A stretch of DNA of 64,000 bases from Treponema sp. (GTDB taxonomy: Bacteria > Spirochaetota > Spirochaetia > Treponematales > Treponemataceae): NCBI GenBank assembly GCA_024693715.1, contig JAILKS010000025.1:1-64000 (forward strand), read 5' to 3'. A program made the translations under genes and the position numbers. The notes beneath the pieces are model-generated. The model was not told where the DNA came from, ran no database searches, and saw nothing but the letters and a program-made list of their open reading frames with translations. Position 1 is the first letter of the stretch. The number at the start of each line of letters is the position of its first letter. Shown here one piece after another: positions 8,642 through 18,468 of this stretch.

Positions 8642-11232
8642 TGATTTATATTCTTCTTAACGCAGTTCTTGCGGCTTATATTATATGGACATCAATGAAT
8701 GTCAACACAAAGAATCTCAACACAGAAAACAGTATGATTAATGTCATGCTGCTTGACGCCGCTGCAACTATCGTAATGTTCCTTACGGTAATTTCTGTAC
8801 TTCATGGTCCGGAAAAACTTTCTGTTGTGTTTGAGCACTTTGTACTGTTTCTTGTTGCTGCAATCTTTACAGAAATATTTACTATGTTTATTAACGTTGC
8901 AAGAAAAAAACGTTCTGCTTTGGGAATGTTTTTTAAGGTAGTATTCCTTCTTCTTGCTGCATTTATCGTATGTTTTAAACTTAAGATTACAGATTATACT
9001 CTGTTTGAATTTGGCGGAGAAAAAGTATTCTCTGGTCAGTTAGAAAAGATCATTCCGGTTACGTGGACGATGATTTTTATCGGACTTTATATTTTTGTAC
9101 TTCCGTTGTTTGGTCTTATGGTCATGCTTTTAAATGCAGAGAATAATAATTCCAGAATCCTTGCACAGAAAGCTGCAATGAGTTTTGGTTCTCTTTTGTT
9201 TGGATGGATTGGTCTTATAATGATTTACTATATTGCAGAAATGCTTCCTATGATGCGTTCTCTGTTCATGTACATCATTTCTGTAATGGCAATCATGATA
9301 TTAAACTCTGTAAGTCAGGAAAAAGTTTATGATGGCGGAATGCTTTTCTCTGCCGTTGTTTCTCTTTTTATGAAATATCTTCTTCCTGCTGCAATCGGTG
9401 CTATTGCATATGTTACGCTTCGTCCGCTTTACTCAGAAAATTCTGTTGCGTATACAACCATTATTTTTGTAATAGTTTTTGTGCTCATGATTGTATGCCG
9501 TGTTTTGACATCGGCGCTTTCAAAAATCATCAACTATCGTTCAAGCCAGTACGAAGCAGAATTTGAAAAAGCTCTTGCTTCTATCGATTATGAAAGTGAA
9601 CAGTCTAATATTTCGCAGGAATTTTTAAAGGCCTTTCAGGATAATATCCAGACAACAACGATGACAGTTCTTGTTGATAACGGAACCGGAGAATATTCTA
9701 CAGCTTATAATTCAGAAGGGGCAAATTATACTCTTCCTAAAGCAAGCAAGGCTCGTGAGATTCTTCTTAACAACGGTATTTTTATTTTATTCCGCGACGA
9801 AGTAGAAAATAACTATATCATCCGCGATGTGCGTGATGAGATTTTTAAAATTTTTGATGAAACAGAATCAGAAGTTCTTATTCTTCTGCACGAAGGTCAT
9901 CAGGTTCTTGGACTTTTGCTTCTTGGTGAAAAGAGAACTGGTTCAAGTTATGATGAATACGATAAGAGTGTATTTGATAAATTCTATTCATACTTCTTCG
10001 TATTCGGTTATTATATGAAGAACATTGCAAACGCTTCTGTTGTCGGAACTGTAAACCGTGAAATCCGAATGTCGAGTCAGATCATTACTTCGATTCAGGA
10101 GAACATGGATTATATACACAACCCTAAAGTTGATGTAGGTTATCTTATGGTTCCTGCTCACAATATTGGTGGTGAGTTTGTTGACCTTATCAGACTGAAT
10201 GAATCAAGACACATCATTGTTATCGGTTCTATGAGCGGTAAAGGTATTTCTGCATCTATGAGTATGGTCATCTTAAAGTCCATCATCAGAACGTTTCTTG
10301 CAGATACACATGATTTTAAGAAATTGATTCAGAAAGTAAACGCATTCATCAGATTTAATCTTCCGAAGGGAACATTCTTTAGCGGACTTTTCTGTCTTGT
10401 TGATTTTGCAACTGATACGATGTATTACGTTAACTGCGGAATTCCTGCAATGCTTATGTATTCAAAAACATATAACAACGTAATCGAGATTCAGGGTAAA
10501 GGATATATTCTTGGATTTGTTAAAGATATTTATCCGCTTGTAAAAGTAAAACAGGTAAAACTTGTATCTGGAGATATGCTTGCAATTTCTACGAATGGAC
10601 TTATTAATTCTCATTCACTTCGTGGTGAAACATTCGGTAAGGAAAGAGTTAAACAGGCAATCATGGATAACTACACATATCCTGCAAGCCGAATCGCACG
10701 CTTTACTTATGATAACCTTCAGCGCTTTATGTCAAAGGAACTTGAAGATGACATTACGATGCTCGTAATCCGTTATCTTGGTAAAGAAGGTGCTCTTGTA
10801 TATGATTCAGAAGATTCTGCACAGGAGCGCATTGCAGATCATGCAGACAGCTTTGATGCTGACTCGTTAATTGATAATGCAATTGATGATAATGCAGATA
10901 GTGCAGTGGACAATGTTTCTGCTTCTGATAATACTTCTGACACTTCTTTAAATGTTGAATCAGATGAAGTAATCGAACAGGAAGCTATGATTAATGAGCA
11001 GACTGCAAAGAACGAAGAGAGTAATCCTTCGCAGGATTTAAAGGCTGGTGAGTTTACTTCTGTAATCGAAGGTTCAGAAGAAGATTTTTCTATGCCGGAT
11101 AATTTTGGTGATGATGATATGTTCAGCGGAGATTTTTCAAATCCAAATGCAGATTTGACGAATGTTGCCGGTATAAGCGTTGATGACATCGTTGATCCGG
11201 ATGTTTTTGAAGAAAAAATTGATATTGAGTAA
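8641..11232 (+). CDS. Polytopic membrane protein with GAF-like and degenerate SpoIIE (pseudophosphatase) domains
   Basis: Residues 1-290 hold about nine hydrophobic helices. Residues 310-460 look like a GAF domain (VLGLLLLGEKRTGSSYDEYD). Residues 480-720 are recognisably a SpoIIE domain but three of four metal-ligand motifs are altered: GGEFVD where GD is expected, GSMSGKG for GDVSGKG, and STNGL for SDGL. Only EDDITMLV keeps its aspartates. The tail after residue 720 is acidic and Ser/Asp rich. It lies between an intact phosphatase and a STAS protein, so I infer a catalytically dead sensor or scaffold in the same switch. Activity cannot be excluded from sequence alone. Confidence 0.75.
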   Translation: MIYILLNAVLAAYIIWTSMNVNTKNLNTENSMINVMLLDAAATIVMFLTVISVLHGPEKLSVVFEHFVLFLVAAIFTEIFTMFINVARKKRSALGMFFKVVFLLLAAFIVCFKLKITDYTLFEFGGEKVFSGQLEKIIPVTWTMIFIGLYIFVLPLFGLMVMLLNAENNNSRILAQKAAMSFGSLLFGWIGLIMIYYIAEMLPMMRSLFMYIISVMAIMILNSVSQEKVYDGGMLFSAVVSLFMKYLLPAAIGAIAYVTLRPLYSENSVAYTTIIFVIVFVLMIVCRVLTSALSKIINYRSSQYEAEFEKALASIDYESEQSNISQEFLKAFQDNIQTTTMTVLVDNGTGEYSTAYNSEGANYTLPKASKAREILLNNGIFILFRDEVENNYIIRDVRDEIFKIFDETESEVLILLHEGHQVLGLLLLGEKRTGSSYDEYDKSVFDKFYSYFFVFGYYMKNIANASVVGTVNREIRMSSQIITSIQENMDYIHNPKVDVGYLMVPAHNIGGEFVDLIRLNESRHIIVIGSMSGKGISASMSMVILKSIIRTFLADTHDFKKLIQKVNAFIRFNLPKGTFFSGLFCLVDFATDTMYYVNCGIPAMLMYSKTYNNVIEIQGKGYILGFVKDIYPLVKVKQVKLVSGDMLAISTNGLINSHSLRGETFGKERVKQAIMDNYTYPASRIARFTYDNLQRFMSKELEDDITMLVIRYLGKEGALVYDSEDSAQERIADHADSFDADSLIDNAIDDNADSAVDNVSASDNTSDTSLNVESDEVIEQEAMINEQTAKNEESNPSQDLKAGEFTSVIEGSEEDFSMPDNFGDDDMFSGDFSNPNADLTNVAGISVDDIVDPDVFEEKIDIE

Positions 11233-11247
11233 GTGAGGTAAGTCAGA

Positions 11248-11574
11248 ATGGAACAGTTAGCGATTACAGAAAAGCGTGGTGCAAACTACGTCCTTTATGA
11301 ACTTACCGGCTCTGCCAATTCATACACAGTCGGTGATCTTCAGGAAAAGGTTTTTAGCGAAATAAAGAATACGAATGTTGTTCTTGATATGTCTCAGGTA
11401 ACCGACATCGATTCAACCGGAATGGGAATGCTTTTTGCTGCATTTAACGACGGGCTCGAGTCTGGCTATAAGCTTTACCTTATGAATATGTCGTTTACAG
11501 CTCTTAACCGCGTAAAGGATACGGGCTTTCTCGAAGCTTTTAAGGTTATCCAGTCAGTTACCGAAGTTGAATAA
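11248..11574 (+). CDS. STAS-domain anti-sigma-factor-antagonist-like protein
   Basis: A 108-residue single STAS domain. The conserved segment VVLDMSQVTDIDSTGMGMLFAAF contains the Ser of the SpoIIAA/RsbV phosphorylation site (DSTGMG). In partner switching, such proteins bind an anti-sigma kinase when dephosphorylated. The phosphatase gene 7247-8641 would reset it. No kinase or sigma factor is in this window. A GAGGTAAG site precedes the ATG and a strong terminator follows, closing the operon. Confidence 0.85.
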   Translation: MEQLAITEKRGANYVLYELTGSANSYTVGDLQEKVFSEIKNTNVVLDMSQVTDIDSTGMGMLFAAFNDGLESGYKLYLMNMSFTALNRVKDTGFLEAFKVIQSVTEVE

Positions 11575-11601
11575 TACGTGTTTTCATACGGTAGATGTTA
11601 A

Positions 11602-11631
11602 GGCTCTCTGTTGCCAGAGGGCCTTTTTTTT
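11602..11631 (+). terminator. Rho-independent terminator after the STAS gene
   Basis: GGCTCTCTG (11602-11610) pairs with CAGAGGGCC (11615-11623) around TTGC, with one G-U pair, followed by eight T. Confidence 0.92.
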
Positions 11632-11639
11632 GATACTAT
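11611..11639 (+). promoter_or_regulatory. Possible promoter of the Na/Pi gene, embedded in the terminator
   Basis: TTGCCA (11611-11616) lies in the terminator loop and arm, and TACTAT (11634-11639) follows after 17 bases. It would start RNA about four bases before the ATG at 11650, which has no Shine-Dalgarno. This is sequence resemblance only. Confidence 0.4.
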
Positions 11640-11649
11640 TACATTAAAT

Positions 11650-13305
11650 ATGGCTGTAATAAAAGTATTTTTAGAGTTTCTCGGAGCACTTGCACTTCTT
11701 CTTTATGGCATGAAGCTTATGAGCGACGGTGTCCAGAAGAGCGCGGGAGAGAGACTTCAGCGTGCGCTTAGCGTAATGACGGGCAACCGCGTTATTGCGC
11801 TTTTGACCGGTATGATTGTTACGATGGTTATCCAGTCATCGGGTGCTACTACAGTTATGGTAGTTACGTTCGTAAATGCCGGGCTTTTAACCCTTGTACA
11901 GTCTGTCGGGGTCATATTTGGTGCAAATATCGGTACAACGATTACAGCCTGGATCGTTTCGCTTTCTACATTTGATTTTAAGATTGCCGCAATGGCAATT
12001 CCTATCTTTGGATTCGGATATCTTTTTACACTACATAAAAAAGCAATTTATAAAAACATGGGTGAAGCCCTCATGGGATTCGGCATGCTGTTTCTCGGAC
12101 TTGAACTTTTGCAGAATGCAATTCCGACGGATCCGGACAAGCTTTTGTGGCTAACTCGAATCCAGGATTATGGTGCGTTTTCTGTTTTAATCGGTTTTAT
12201 AATCGGAACAATAATTACAGGTCTTTTGCATTCATCAAGTGCTTTTTCTGGTATCGTAATTTCTCTTGCAATTAAAAATGCAATCAAATGGGAATTTGCT
12301 GCAGCGCTCACTCTCGGAAGTAACGTAGGTTCTACAATCGATGCAGTTCTTGCTGCAGTCGGAACTAATGCAGATGCAAAACGTTCTGCGTTTATTCATG
12401 TTCTGTTTAATATTGCAGGAACAGTAATCGTTCTTTTTGCATTCAGTCCGTTCTTAAAGCTTGTAACTTTCTTAACGCCTGGACATGAACACTCAAATAT
12501 AGCAATAAGAATTTCAATGCTTCATACTGTGTTTAAAACGTTCTCAACTGTTGTTCTTCTTCCGCTTCAGAATCCTATCGTAAAACTTTCTCAGAAAATC
12601 ATTAAGGATGACAGCAGCGAACGTCCTTCAACTTATAAACTTGATTTTGTTGAATCTCCTCTTGGAAAAGAAAATATTGCCGCATATATCATCCGTGCAG
12701 AAAAAGCAATTGCAGATATGACGGATATCGTAACAGGTGAGTTTGACAGAATTCAGATCGGACTTAAAAACCGTGATCAGAGTTTTATAGACAATCATGT
12801 AGAAGAAGCAGAGAAGGCAGAAAATTATCTTGATCAGATGCATGAACAGATTACACACTATCTTGTAAAATGCGAAAGCCTTCATGTGACAGAAAGTCAG
12901 ATTAATCATATTTCACTTATGATTCAGATTGTAGAAGAACTTGAGAATATGTCTGACAATTGTTTTGCAACAATCATGCTTATTGCAAAGAGTATTTCAA
13001 AGAATATGAAGTTCCCGCAGGATGACATGGACAGAATGATTCCTTATGTTGAACTTGCACGCCAGTTCCTGCAGTTTATCAGGATTAACATCAATAAAAA
13101 ACTTGATGAAAATAAGCTTTCTATGGCTTCTGAACTTGAAGATCAGATTGACCTCTTTAGAAAGAATCTTAAAAAGCTTGCACGAAAACGTCTTGAGGGC
13201 GGTGCAGATGTTAAATCCGAACTTCTTTATATTGACATTGTTCGTCAGATCGAAAAAGTCGGTGACAACTGCTTTAGCATTTCAGAAAGTTTAAGAGCTG
13301 TTTAA
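11650..13305 (+). CDS. Na+/phosphate cotransporter family protein with PhoU-like C-terminus
   Basis: Residues 1-310 carry the paired Na/Pi-cotransporter repeats with the family motifs GALALLLYGMKLMSDG, VIQSSGATTVMVV and LHSSSAFSGIVISLA, in about eight to ten membrane helices. The last 220 residues are a helical PhoU-like domain. This is the NptA/YjbB layout, and phosphate uptake or export is inferred from family. The open frame begins at a TTG inside the upstream terminator. I choose the ATG at 11650, giving a 551-residue protein that begins at the first hydrophobic helix. Confidence 0.88.
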   Translation: MAVIKVFLEFLGALALLLYGMKLMSDGVQKSAGERLQRALSVMTGNRVIALLTGMIVTMVIQSSGATTVMVVTFVNAGLLTLVQSVGVIFGANIGTTITAWIVSLSTFDFKIAAMAIPIFGFGYLFTLHKKAIYKNMGEALMGFGMLFLGLELLQNAIPTDPDKLLWLTRIQDYGAFSVLIGFIIGTIITGLLHSSSAFSGIVISLAIKNAIKWEFAAALTLGSNVGSTIDAVLAAVGTNADAKRSAFIHVLFNIAGTVIVLFAFSPFLKLVTFLTPGHEHSNIAIRISMLHTVFKTFSTVVLLPLQNPIVKLSQKIIKDDSSERPSTYKLDFVESPLGKENIAAYIIRAEKAIADMTDIVTGEFDRIQIGLKNRDQSFIDNHVEEAEKAENYLDQMHEQITHYLVKCESLHVTESQINHISLMIQIVEELENMSDNCFATIMLIAKSISKNMKFPQDDMDRMIPYVELARQFLQFIRININKKLDENKLSMASELEDQIDLFRKNLKKLARKRLEGGADVKSELLYIDIVRQIEKVGDNCFSISESLRAV

Positions 13306-13314
13306 ATTAGTCTT

Positions 13315-14067
13315 TTAAAGTCCGCAAAGTTCGCGCACCTTTTTTTCTATCTGCTCAGAAAGTTTTATCTCATCATTCTGGTTTTCTGTAATTATTCTTA
13401 CGAAAACTGAACCTGCAACTACAGCTTCTACGGAATCTGCAAGGGCCTTTGATTGTGTTCCGTCAGAAATTCCAAAGCCGCCGTAAATTTTTGATCCACC
13501 GGCACTTACTTTTTTTAAGAAAGAAAGTGTTGATTCATCGATTTTCGTATCTGTACCGGTAATTCCTGTTCGAAGTGCAGCGTAAATGTAAGGAAAGCCT
13601 GCGCAAGAAAGTTTTTCAAGACGCTCTGCTGACATGCTTGGTGCTGCAACAGGAATATTTATCATTCCGTTTTTTCTGCATGCTTTTGTAAGGCCTTCAT
13701 CAAAGTCAAACGGTAAATCAGGAATAATCATTCCTTTTACTCCGGCTTTTGCAGCCTGAGCGCAGAAATTTTCGATTCCTGGTGTGTAAACAAGAGATGC
13801 GTAGCTCATAAGATAAATTGTTGTATCTGGAAATTCTTTGTGAATCTGTGAAATAAATTTTAATCCATCAGAAGTTTTATAGCCGTTCTCAAGAACTTTC
13901 GTGCATGCAGTCTGGATTGCAGGACCATCTGCGCTCGGGTCAGAAAATGGAAGCTGAATTTCAAGAATGTCTGCACCTCCTTTTACAAGAGCACGCGCAG
14001 CGCTGAGTGCAAGATCTGATGTCGGGTAACCTGCAACAAGATGACTCATAAGTTTTATTTTATTCAT
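13315..14067 (-). CDS. trpA: TrpA, tryptophan synthase alpha chain
   Basis: Cleaves indole-3-glycerol phosphate to indole. The 250-residue TIM barrel shows LEIQLPFSDPSADGPAIQTA near residue 34 (catalytic Glu region) and the catalytic Asp in MIIPDLPFDF near 129, with TGITGTDT and YGGFGIS later. It is the last gene of the trp operon, 39 bases after trpB. Its stop is nine bases from the stop of the convergent Na/Pi gene, and no separate terminator is visible. Confidence 0.95.
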   Translation of the reverse strand: MNKIKLMSHLVAGYPTSDLALSAARALVKGGADILEIQLPFSDPSADGPAIQTACTKVLENGYKTSDGLKFISQIHKEFPDTTIYLMSYASLVYTPGIENFCAQAAKAGVKGMIIPDLPFDFDEGLTKACRKNGMINIPVAAPSMSAERLEKLSCAGFPYIYAALRTGITGTDTKIDESTLSFLKKVSAGGSKIYGGFGISDGTQSKALADSVEAVVAGSVFVRIITENQNDEIKLSEQIEKKVRELCGL

Positions 14068-14106
14068 TTTATTCTCCTGTTAAATATTCAAAAGAAAATT
14101 TCTGCT

Positions 14107-15357
14107 TTATTTTGCGTCGTGAATATCGGTTCCGCCTTCAAGACGTGTAACCTCATGCTTAAGAAACTCAAGCCATTGTTCTGGCCTGAAAACCGGACTT
14201 GTAATAAACACATCCTTGTCACCGCGGCCGCTCATATTTATGATGACAGCCTGGTCTTTAGGAATTTCACGTGCAATCTTAATTGCAGCCGCTCCAGCGT
14301 GTGCAGACTCAAGCGCAAAAAGAATTCCTTCATTTCTTGCAAAAAATTTTACGGCTTCCAGAGCGTCTTTATCCAGTATCGAAGTAAACTCTACGCGGCC
14401 GCTTTTCCCAAGAGCTGCAAGTTGTGGTCCGATTCCACAGTAGTCCAGCCCTGCAGAGATTGAACGGGTAGGGAGAGCCTGACCGTCTTCGTCAAGAAGA
14501 AAACGGCTTTTATAACCCTGAAGGATTCCGTCGCGCGAAGCGTTTCCTGTCATACGGCTTGCGTTTTCTCCAACGCCTGGACCAATCCCGCCTGCTTCTG
14601 CACCTATAAGCCTTGGAGTTTTTTCGTTTATGAACGGTTCAAAAAAGCCTATTGAGTTTGAGCCGCCGCCTACGCATGCAACCATTGCGCCGATTTTAAT
14701 GCCGCGCTCTTCGGCCTGTTTTTTTACTTCGCGGCCTATTACACTCTGAAATTCGCGTACGATGTCTGGAAAAGGAGAAGGGCCAAGAGCGCTTCCAAGG
14801 ACGTAATGCGTAGTATCCGGATTAGAAGCCCAGTCGCGCATCGCTTCATTTACGGCATCTTTTAATGTGCGACTTCCGCTTGTTACGGGATGAACTTTTG
14901 CGCCGTACAATTCCATGGAAGCGACGTTCGGTTGCTGACGCCTTACGTCAACTTCGCCCATGTAGATTGTACAGTCAAGTCCGAGTTTTGCGCAGGCGGC
15001 GGCGGTTGCAAGGCCATGCTGACCGGCTCCGGTTTCTGCGATAATTCTTTTTTTGCCCATACGCTTTGCAAGAAGGCACTGTCCGATTGCGTTGTTTATT
15101 TTGTGGGCGCCGGTGTTTGCAAGTCCTTCAAGCTTAATGTAGATCTGTGCGCCGCCTAAGATTTCTGTTGCTGTTTTTGCAAAATAAAGAGGTGTTTCAC
15201 GTCCTATGTAATCGCGCCTGATTACTTCAAGTTCATTTAAGAATTCTTTATCCTGCATTGCGTTTTTAAAAGCAACTTCAAGTTCATCAAGAGGGCGTCG
15301 AAGAACTTCTGCTACATATTTTCCGCCATAATTATCAAAAAATCCATTGTCACTCAT
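14107..15357 (-). CDS. trpB: TrpB, tryptophan synthase beta chain
   Basis: PLP enzyme joining indole and serine. The 416-residue protein is the common TrpB1 type. The PLP lysine lies in GAHKINNA near residue 85, with AETGAGQHG near 108 and the phosphate-binding loop CVGGGSNSIG near 227. The start overlaps the trpCF stop by four bases (ATGA), indicating translational coupling. It would form the usual alpha2-beta2 complex with the downstream TrpA. Confidence 0.97.
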   Translation of the reverse strand: MSDNGFFDNYGGKYVAEVLRRPLDELEVAFKNAMQDKEFLNELEVIRRDYIGRETPLYFAKTATEILGGAQIYIKLEGLANTGAHKINNAIGQCLLAKRMGKKRIIAETGAGQHGLATAAACAKLGLDCTIYMGEVDVRRQQPNVASMELYGAKVHPVTSGSRTLKDAVNEAMRDWASNPDTTHYVLGSALGPSPFPDIVREFQSVIGREVKKQAEERGIKIGAMVACVGGGSNSIGFFEPFINEKTPRLIGAEAGGIGPGVGENASRMTGNASRDGILQGYKSRFLLDEDGQALPTRSISAGLDYCGIGPQLAALGKSGRVEFTSILDKDALEAVKFFARNEGILFALESAHAGAAAIKIAREIPKDQAVIINMSGRGDKDVFITSPVFRPEQWLEFLKHEVTRLEGGTDIHDAK

Positions 15358-16877
15358 TTTAAACTCCTTTTTTTAAAAAGTTTTTTCATTTTATTTTTAT
15401 CTTTGATTCCGATTTCATTTTCTAGTTCAATTCCGCTTGAAACATCGATAAGCTCAGGACTGAACTTTTTAATTACATCAGAAATGTTTTTTTCATTTAT
15501 TCCGCCTGCAATCCATTTGCAATCATTCAGGTTTTCTGACGCAGAATTTCTTATTTGTTTTGAATCAAGAAGAACGCGCAGCTCACCTTTTGAAATAAGT
15601 TTTTCATATTCTTCAAGTGAATCTGTTGCAAAATAATGCGGAAGAGATAAAAGTTCTTTACTTACATTTTCATATTTTATTTTATGAAACTGAATTGCAT
15701 CAAAAACTTTTTCTCTTACAAGCTTAAATGCAAGTAAACTTTCTTTTGAATCAAGATTCGTAATGACAGCAATTTTTTTTGCCTTAAGTTTTTTTAAGTG
15801 TGGTAAAATTTTTTCAAGCCGGTTATCACGTGTAATGCTTCGTGGAAAGGCATAAGCAAAAATAAAACCGAGAAATGATGATCCGAGTTTGTCTGCAAGT
15901 TCTGCATCTTCTATACGGGTGATGCCGCAGATTTTTACTTTAGTTTTTGAAGTCCCATTTGGCATGTATTCTAAAGCGTATTCTGATGCATATTCATTCC
16001 AGAAAACTGCATTATCTGTATGCACTGCACCTAAAAAAGAAGCAACAAGATTTTTTCTTATTTCCGGATTTTTTGCAGCAGCTTCTCCAAGTAAAAGTCC
16101 TGAAAATCCCATTGAACCTGCAGAAAAAGCACATTCCGGATTTTTAACTCCGCTTTCAAAAATGATTCGTACATCATCTCCTGCAATTTTCTTTATCTTA
16201 TTTACCATCATGCATGGACGAAGAAGATCGATTTTAAAAGTTGCAAGGTCTCTGCTGTTTATTCCGTATACAAAATTTTCTGAAGGAAGCTTCTTAACAA
16301 TTTTCTTAATTTTTTTAAGATCGGACTCTTCCCGGATTTCTATTAAAGCACTCATCTTTAATCTGACAACTTCTTCTGCCATTTTAAAAATCGTTTTTTC
16401 ATCAAGAATGCGTGCAATAAGTAAAACTGCATCTGCTCCAGCTCGATATGAAACTTCAATTTCTTCACTGTAAAGAAGAAAATCTTTTCTTAGAACAGCA
16501 GGAGAAATTACTTTTATGCCTGATTGAGCATTCTGTTTTTCATAATCATCTGCAGCGCGACAGACATTCATTAAATCTTCAAGAGTTCCTTTAAAATAAT
16601 TTTTTTCTGTAAGGCAGCTGATTGCACCTGCACCACAATTTGCATATGAAAGAGCTGTTTCGTATGAATCCAGGTCTGCTTTTATGTCTCCCTTGCTCGG
16701 AGAAGCACGCTTTACTTCCAGAATTACACCTTTTGTTTTTAAAAACGGATGAACTTCTCTGGTTCGTTTTTCCGGAATTGAAATCCCGAAAGTAAGTCCT
16801 GATTCTGAAATATCATTTTTTCTTTTTTCTACTATTTGCGTAAGAATGTTTACTGAATTATGCACAGAGTTCTCCAC
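15354..16877 (-). CDS. trpCF: TrpCF fusion: indole-3-glycerol phosphate synthase and phosphoribosylanthranilate isomerase
   Basis: Two consecutive TIM-barrel enzymes in one 507-residue chain. Residues 1-265 are TrpC, with ILEVKRASPSKGDI near residue 52 and FESGVKNPE near 240. Residues 310-507 are TrpF, with VKICGIT (catalytic Cys) near 316 and IDVSSGIE near the end. The order matches the enterobacterial C-F fusion. The TrpF half is Lys-rich and divergent (IQFHK where QLHG is usual), but keeps the catalytic Cys. The gene overlaps trpGD by 20 bases and trpB by four. Confidence 0.93.
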   Translation of the reverse strand: MENSVHNSVNILTQIVEKRKNDISESGLTFGISIPEKRTREVHPFLKTKGVILEVKRASPSKGDIKADLDSYETALSYANCGAGAISCLTEKNYFKGTLEDLMNVCRAADDYEKQNAQSGIKVISPAVLRKDFLLYSEEIEVSYRAGADAVLLIARILDEKTIFKMAEEVVRLKMSALIEIREESDLKKIKKIVKKLPSENFVYGINSRDLATFKIDLLRPCMMVNKIKKIAGDDVRIIFESGVKNPECAFSAGSMGFSGLLLGEAAAKNPEIRKNLVASFLGAVHTDNAVFWNEYASEYALEYMPNGTSKTKVKICGITRIEDAELADKLGSSFLGFIFAYAFPRSITRDNRLEKILPHLKKLKAKKIAVITNLDSKESLLAFKLVREKVFDAIQFHKIKYENVSKELLSLPHYFATDSLEEYEKLISKGELRVLLDSKQIRNSASENLNDCKWIAGGINEKNISDVIKKFSPELIDVSSGIELENEIGIKDKNKMKKLFKKRSLK

Positions 16878-18468
16878 TTACTTTCTGAATCTCTTTTAAT
16901 TTTTCAAGAGTTTTCCCTGAATCGATTGCTTCAAGTGCCATTGCATAACCTTCTTTTAAGGTGTGTACTTTTCCGCATAGATAAAGTACAGCTCCGGCAT
17001 TAAGACCTACTGCATAGCGGATTGTTTTTCTTCCGCCGCCTTTTAAAACATCCATTGCGAGTTTTGCATTGTCAGAACCGTTCCCGCCGTAGAGTTCTTC
17101 TTCATCGGCATCATTGATTCCAAAGTTTGCAGGATCTATTACATAAGAGTTTTCATTTCCCTTTTCGTCTATCTGATAGACATTTGTCGGTGCGCATGGA
17201 GATATTTCATCGTATCCGTCTTCGGAATTTACAACCATTACGCGTTTTGCTCCGAGAGATTTTGCAGCGTGTGCATAGTCTTTTAAGAGTGATTTTGAAT
17301 ATACACCAAGAACTTCAAACTCTGCGTTTGCAGGATTTAAAAGAGGCCCGAGTACATTAAAGATTGTTTTAATTCCAAGCGCTTTTCTGATTGGAGCTGC
17401 AAAACGCATCGCAGAATGATAAACGGGAGCCATGAGAAATCCAAAACCTGTTTTTTTAACAAGTTCTGCAGTTTTATCTGGAGAAGCCATTATGTTTATT
17501 CCAAGGGCTTCAAAGAAGTCTGCGGCTCCGGATTTTGAAGAAACAGCTCTGTTACCGTGTTTTGCCATTGTCTGTCCACAGCTTGAAGCAACAAGTGCCG
17601 ACATTGAAGAAATGTTAAACGAACCTTTACCGTCTCCACCTGTTCCAACGATTTCTGCAAGTCCATGGTTTTCAAGAGGAAAGTGAGTTTTCTTTTTAAG
17701 CATTACCTGTGCTGCTCCTCCCATTTCTTCTGCAGTCGGAAGTCCACGCGAAGCCATTGCAGTTAATACAGATGATGCAATTTTTTCATCCATTGTTCCG
17801 TCTGTGAGCTCGCTTATAAATGAAGCAGTCTGCTCGCGGCTTAAGCTTTTTTTCTGATCGATAAGCTGGTTAAGGATGAGAACGTGAGAAATATTTTCTC
17901 TGCTGTAATTTAAGAAAGCCTTAAAGAGTGCATCACCTTTTTCGCTTGCAATGCTTTCCGGATGAAACTGAACTCCTTCAAGAACAAAATCTTTATGACG
18001 GATTCCCATTATGTCACCGTCTTTAGCTCGTGCAGAAACTTCAAATTCTGCAGAGAGAGTTGCCTCGTCTATTACAAGTGAATGATATCTCGTAAAGTTT
18101 CCTTTAAGTCCAATGTTACGGAATATTCCACGGCCGTCAGTTTTTATTTCTTCTACGATTCCATGGCGAATATATTTTGCACCGACTATTTCTGCACCAA
18201 ATGCTTCTCCGATTGCCTGATGCCCCAGACAGATTCCAAGAATAGGAATTCTTCCTGCAAAATATTTTATTACTTCGATAGAAATGCCTGCTTCTTTTGG
18301 AGTTCCCGGACCTGGACCGATTATGATGTGAGTAGGTTTTGCATTTTCTACTTCTGCAACTGAACTTTCGTCAGAACGAAAAACTTTTACTTTATCACCA
18401 GAAACTCTTTCAAGACTCTGAACGATGTTAAATGTAAAACTGTCTTTGTTATCAATAAATGCTATCAT
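16858..18468 (-). CDS. trpGD: TrpGD fusion: anthranilate synthase glutaminase and anthranilate phosphoribosyltransferase
   Basis: Residues 1-190 are the class I glutamine amidotransferase: GPGPGTPKEAG near 52, nucleophile Cys in LGICLGHQAIG near 78 and GVQFHPESI with the catalytic His/Glu near 170. Residues 200-536 are TrpD, with the PRPP-binding loop VGTGGDGKGSFNISS near 273 and GNRAVSSKSGAADFFEALG. The glutaminase supplies ammonia to TrpE; TrpD uses the anthranilate formed. Start overlaps the trpE stop by four bases. Same fusion type as in E. coli. Confidence 0.95.
   Translation of the reverse strand: MIAFIDNKDSFTFNIVQSLERVSGDKVKVFRSDESSVAEVENAKPTHIIIGPGPGTPKEAGISIEVIKYFAGRIPILGICLGHQAIGEAFGAEIVGAKYIRHGIVEEIKTDGRGIFRNIGLKGNFTRYHSLVIDEATLSAEFEVSARAKDGDIMGIRHKDFVLEGVQFHPESIASEKGDALFKAFLNYSRENISHVLILNQLIDQKKSLSREQTASFISELTDGTMDEKIASSVLTAMASRGLPTAEEMGGAAQVMLKKKTHFPLENHGLAEIVGTGGDGKGSFNISSMSALVASSCGQTMAKHGNRAVSSKSGAADFFEALGINIMASPDKTAELVKKTGFGFLMAPVYHSAMRFAAPIRKALGIKTIFNVLGPLLNPANAEFEVLGVYSKSLLKDYAHAAKSLGAKRVMVVNSEDGYDEISPCAPTNVYQIDEKGNENSYVIDPANFGINDADEEELYGGNGSDNAKLAMDVLKGGGRKTIRYAVGLNAGAVLYLCGKVHTLKEGYAMALEAIDSGKTLEKLKEIQKVSGELCA

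Noticed and set aside
11611-11649. TTG start for the Na/Pi protein.
   Set aside because: It lies inside the terminator hairpin of the preceding gene; the ATG at 11650 fits the first helix.
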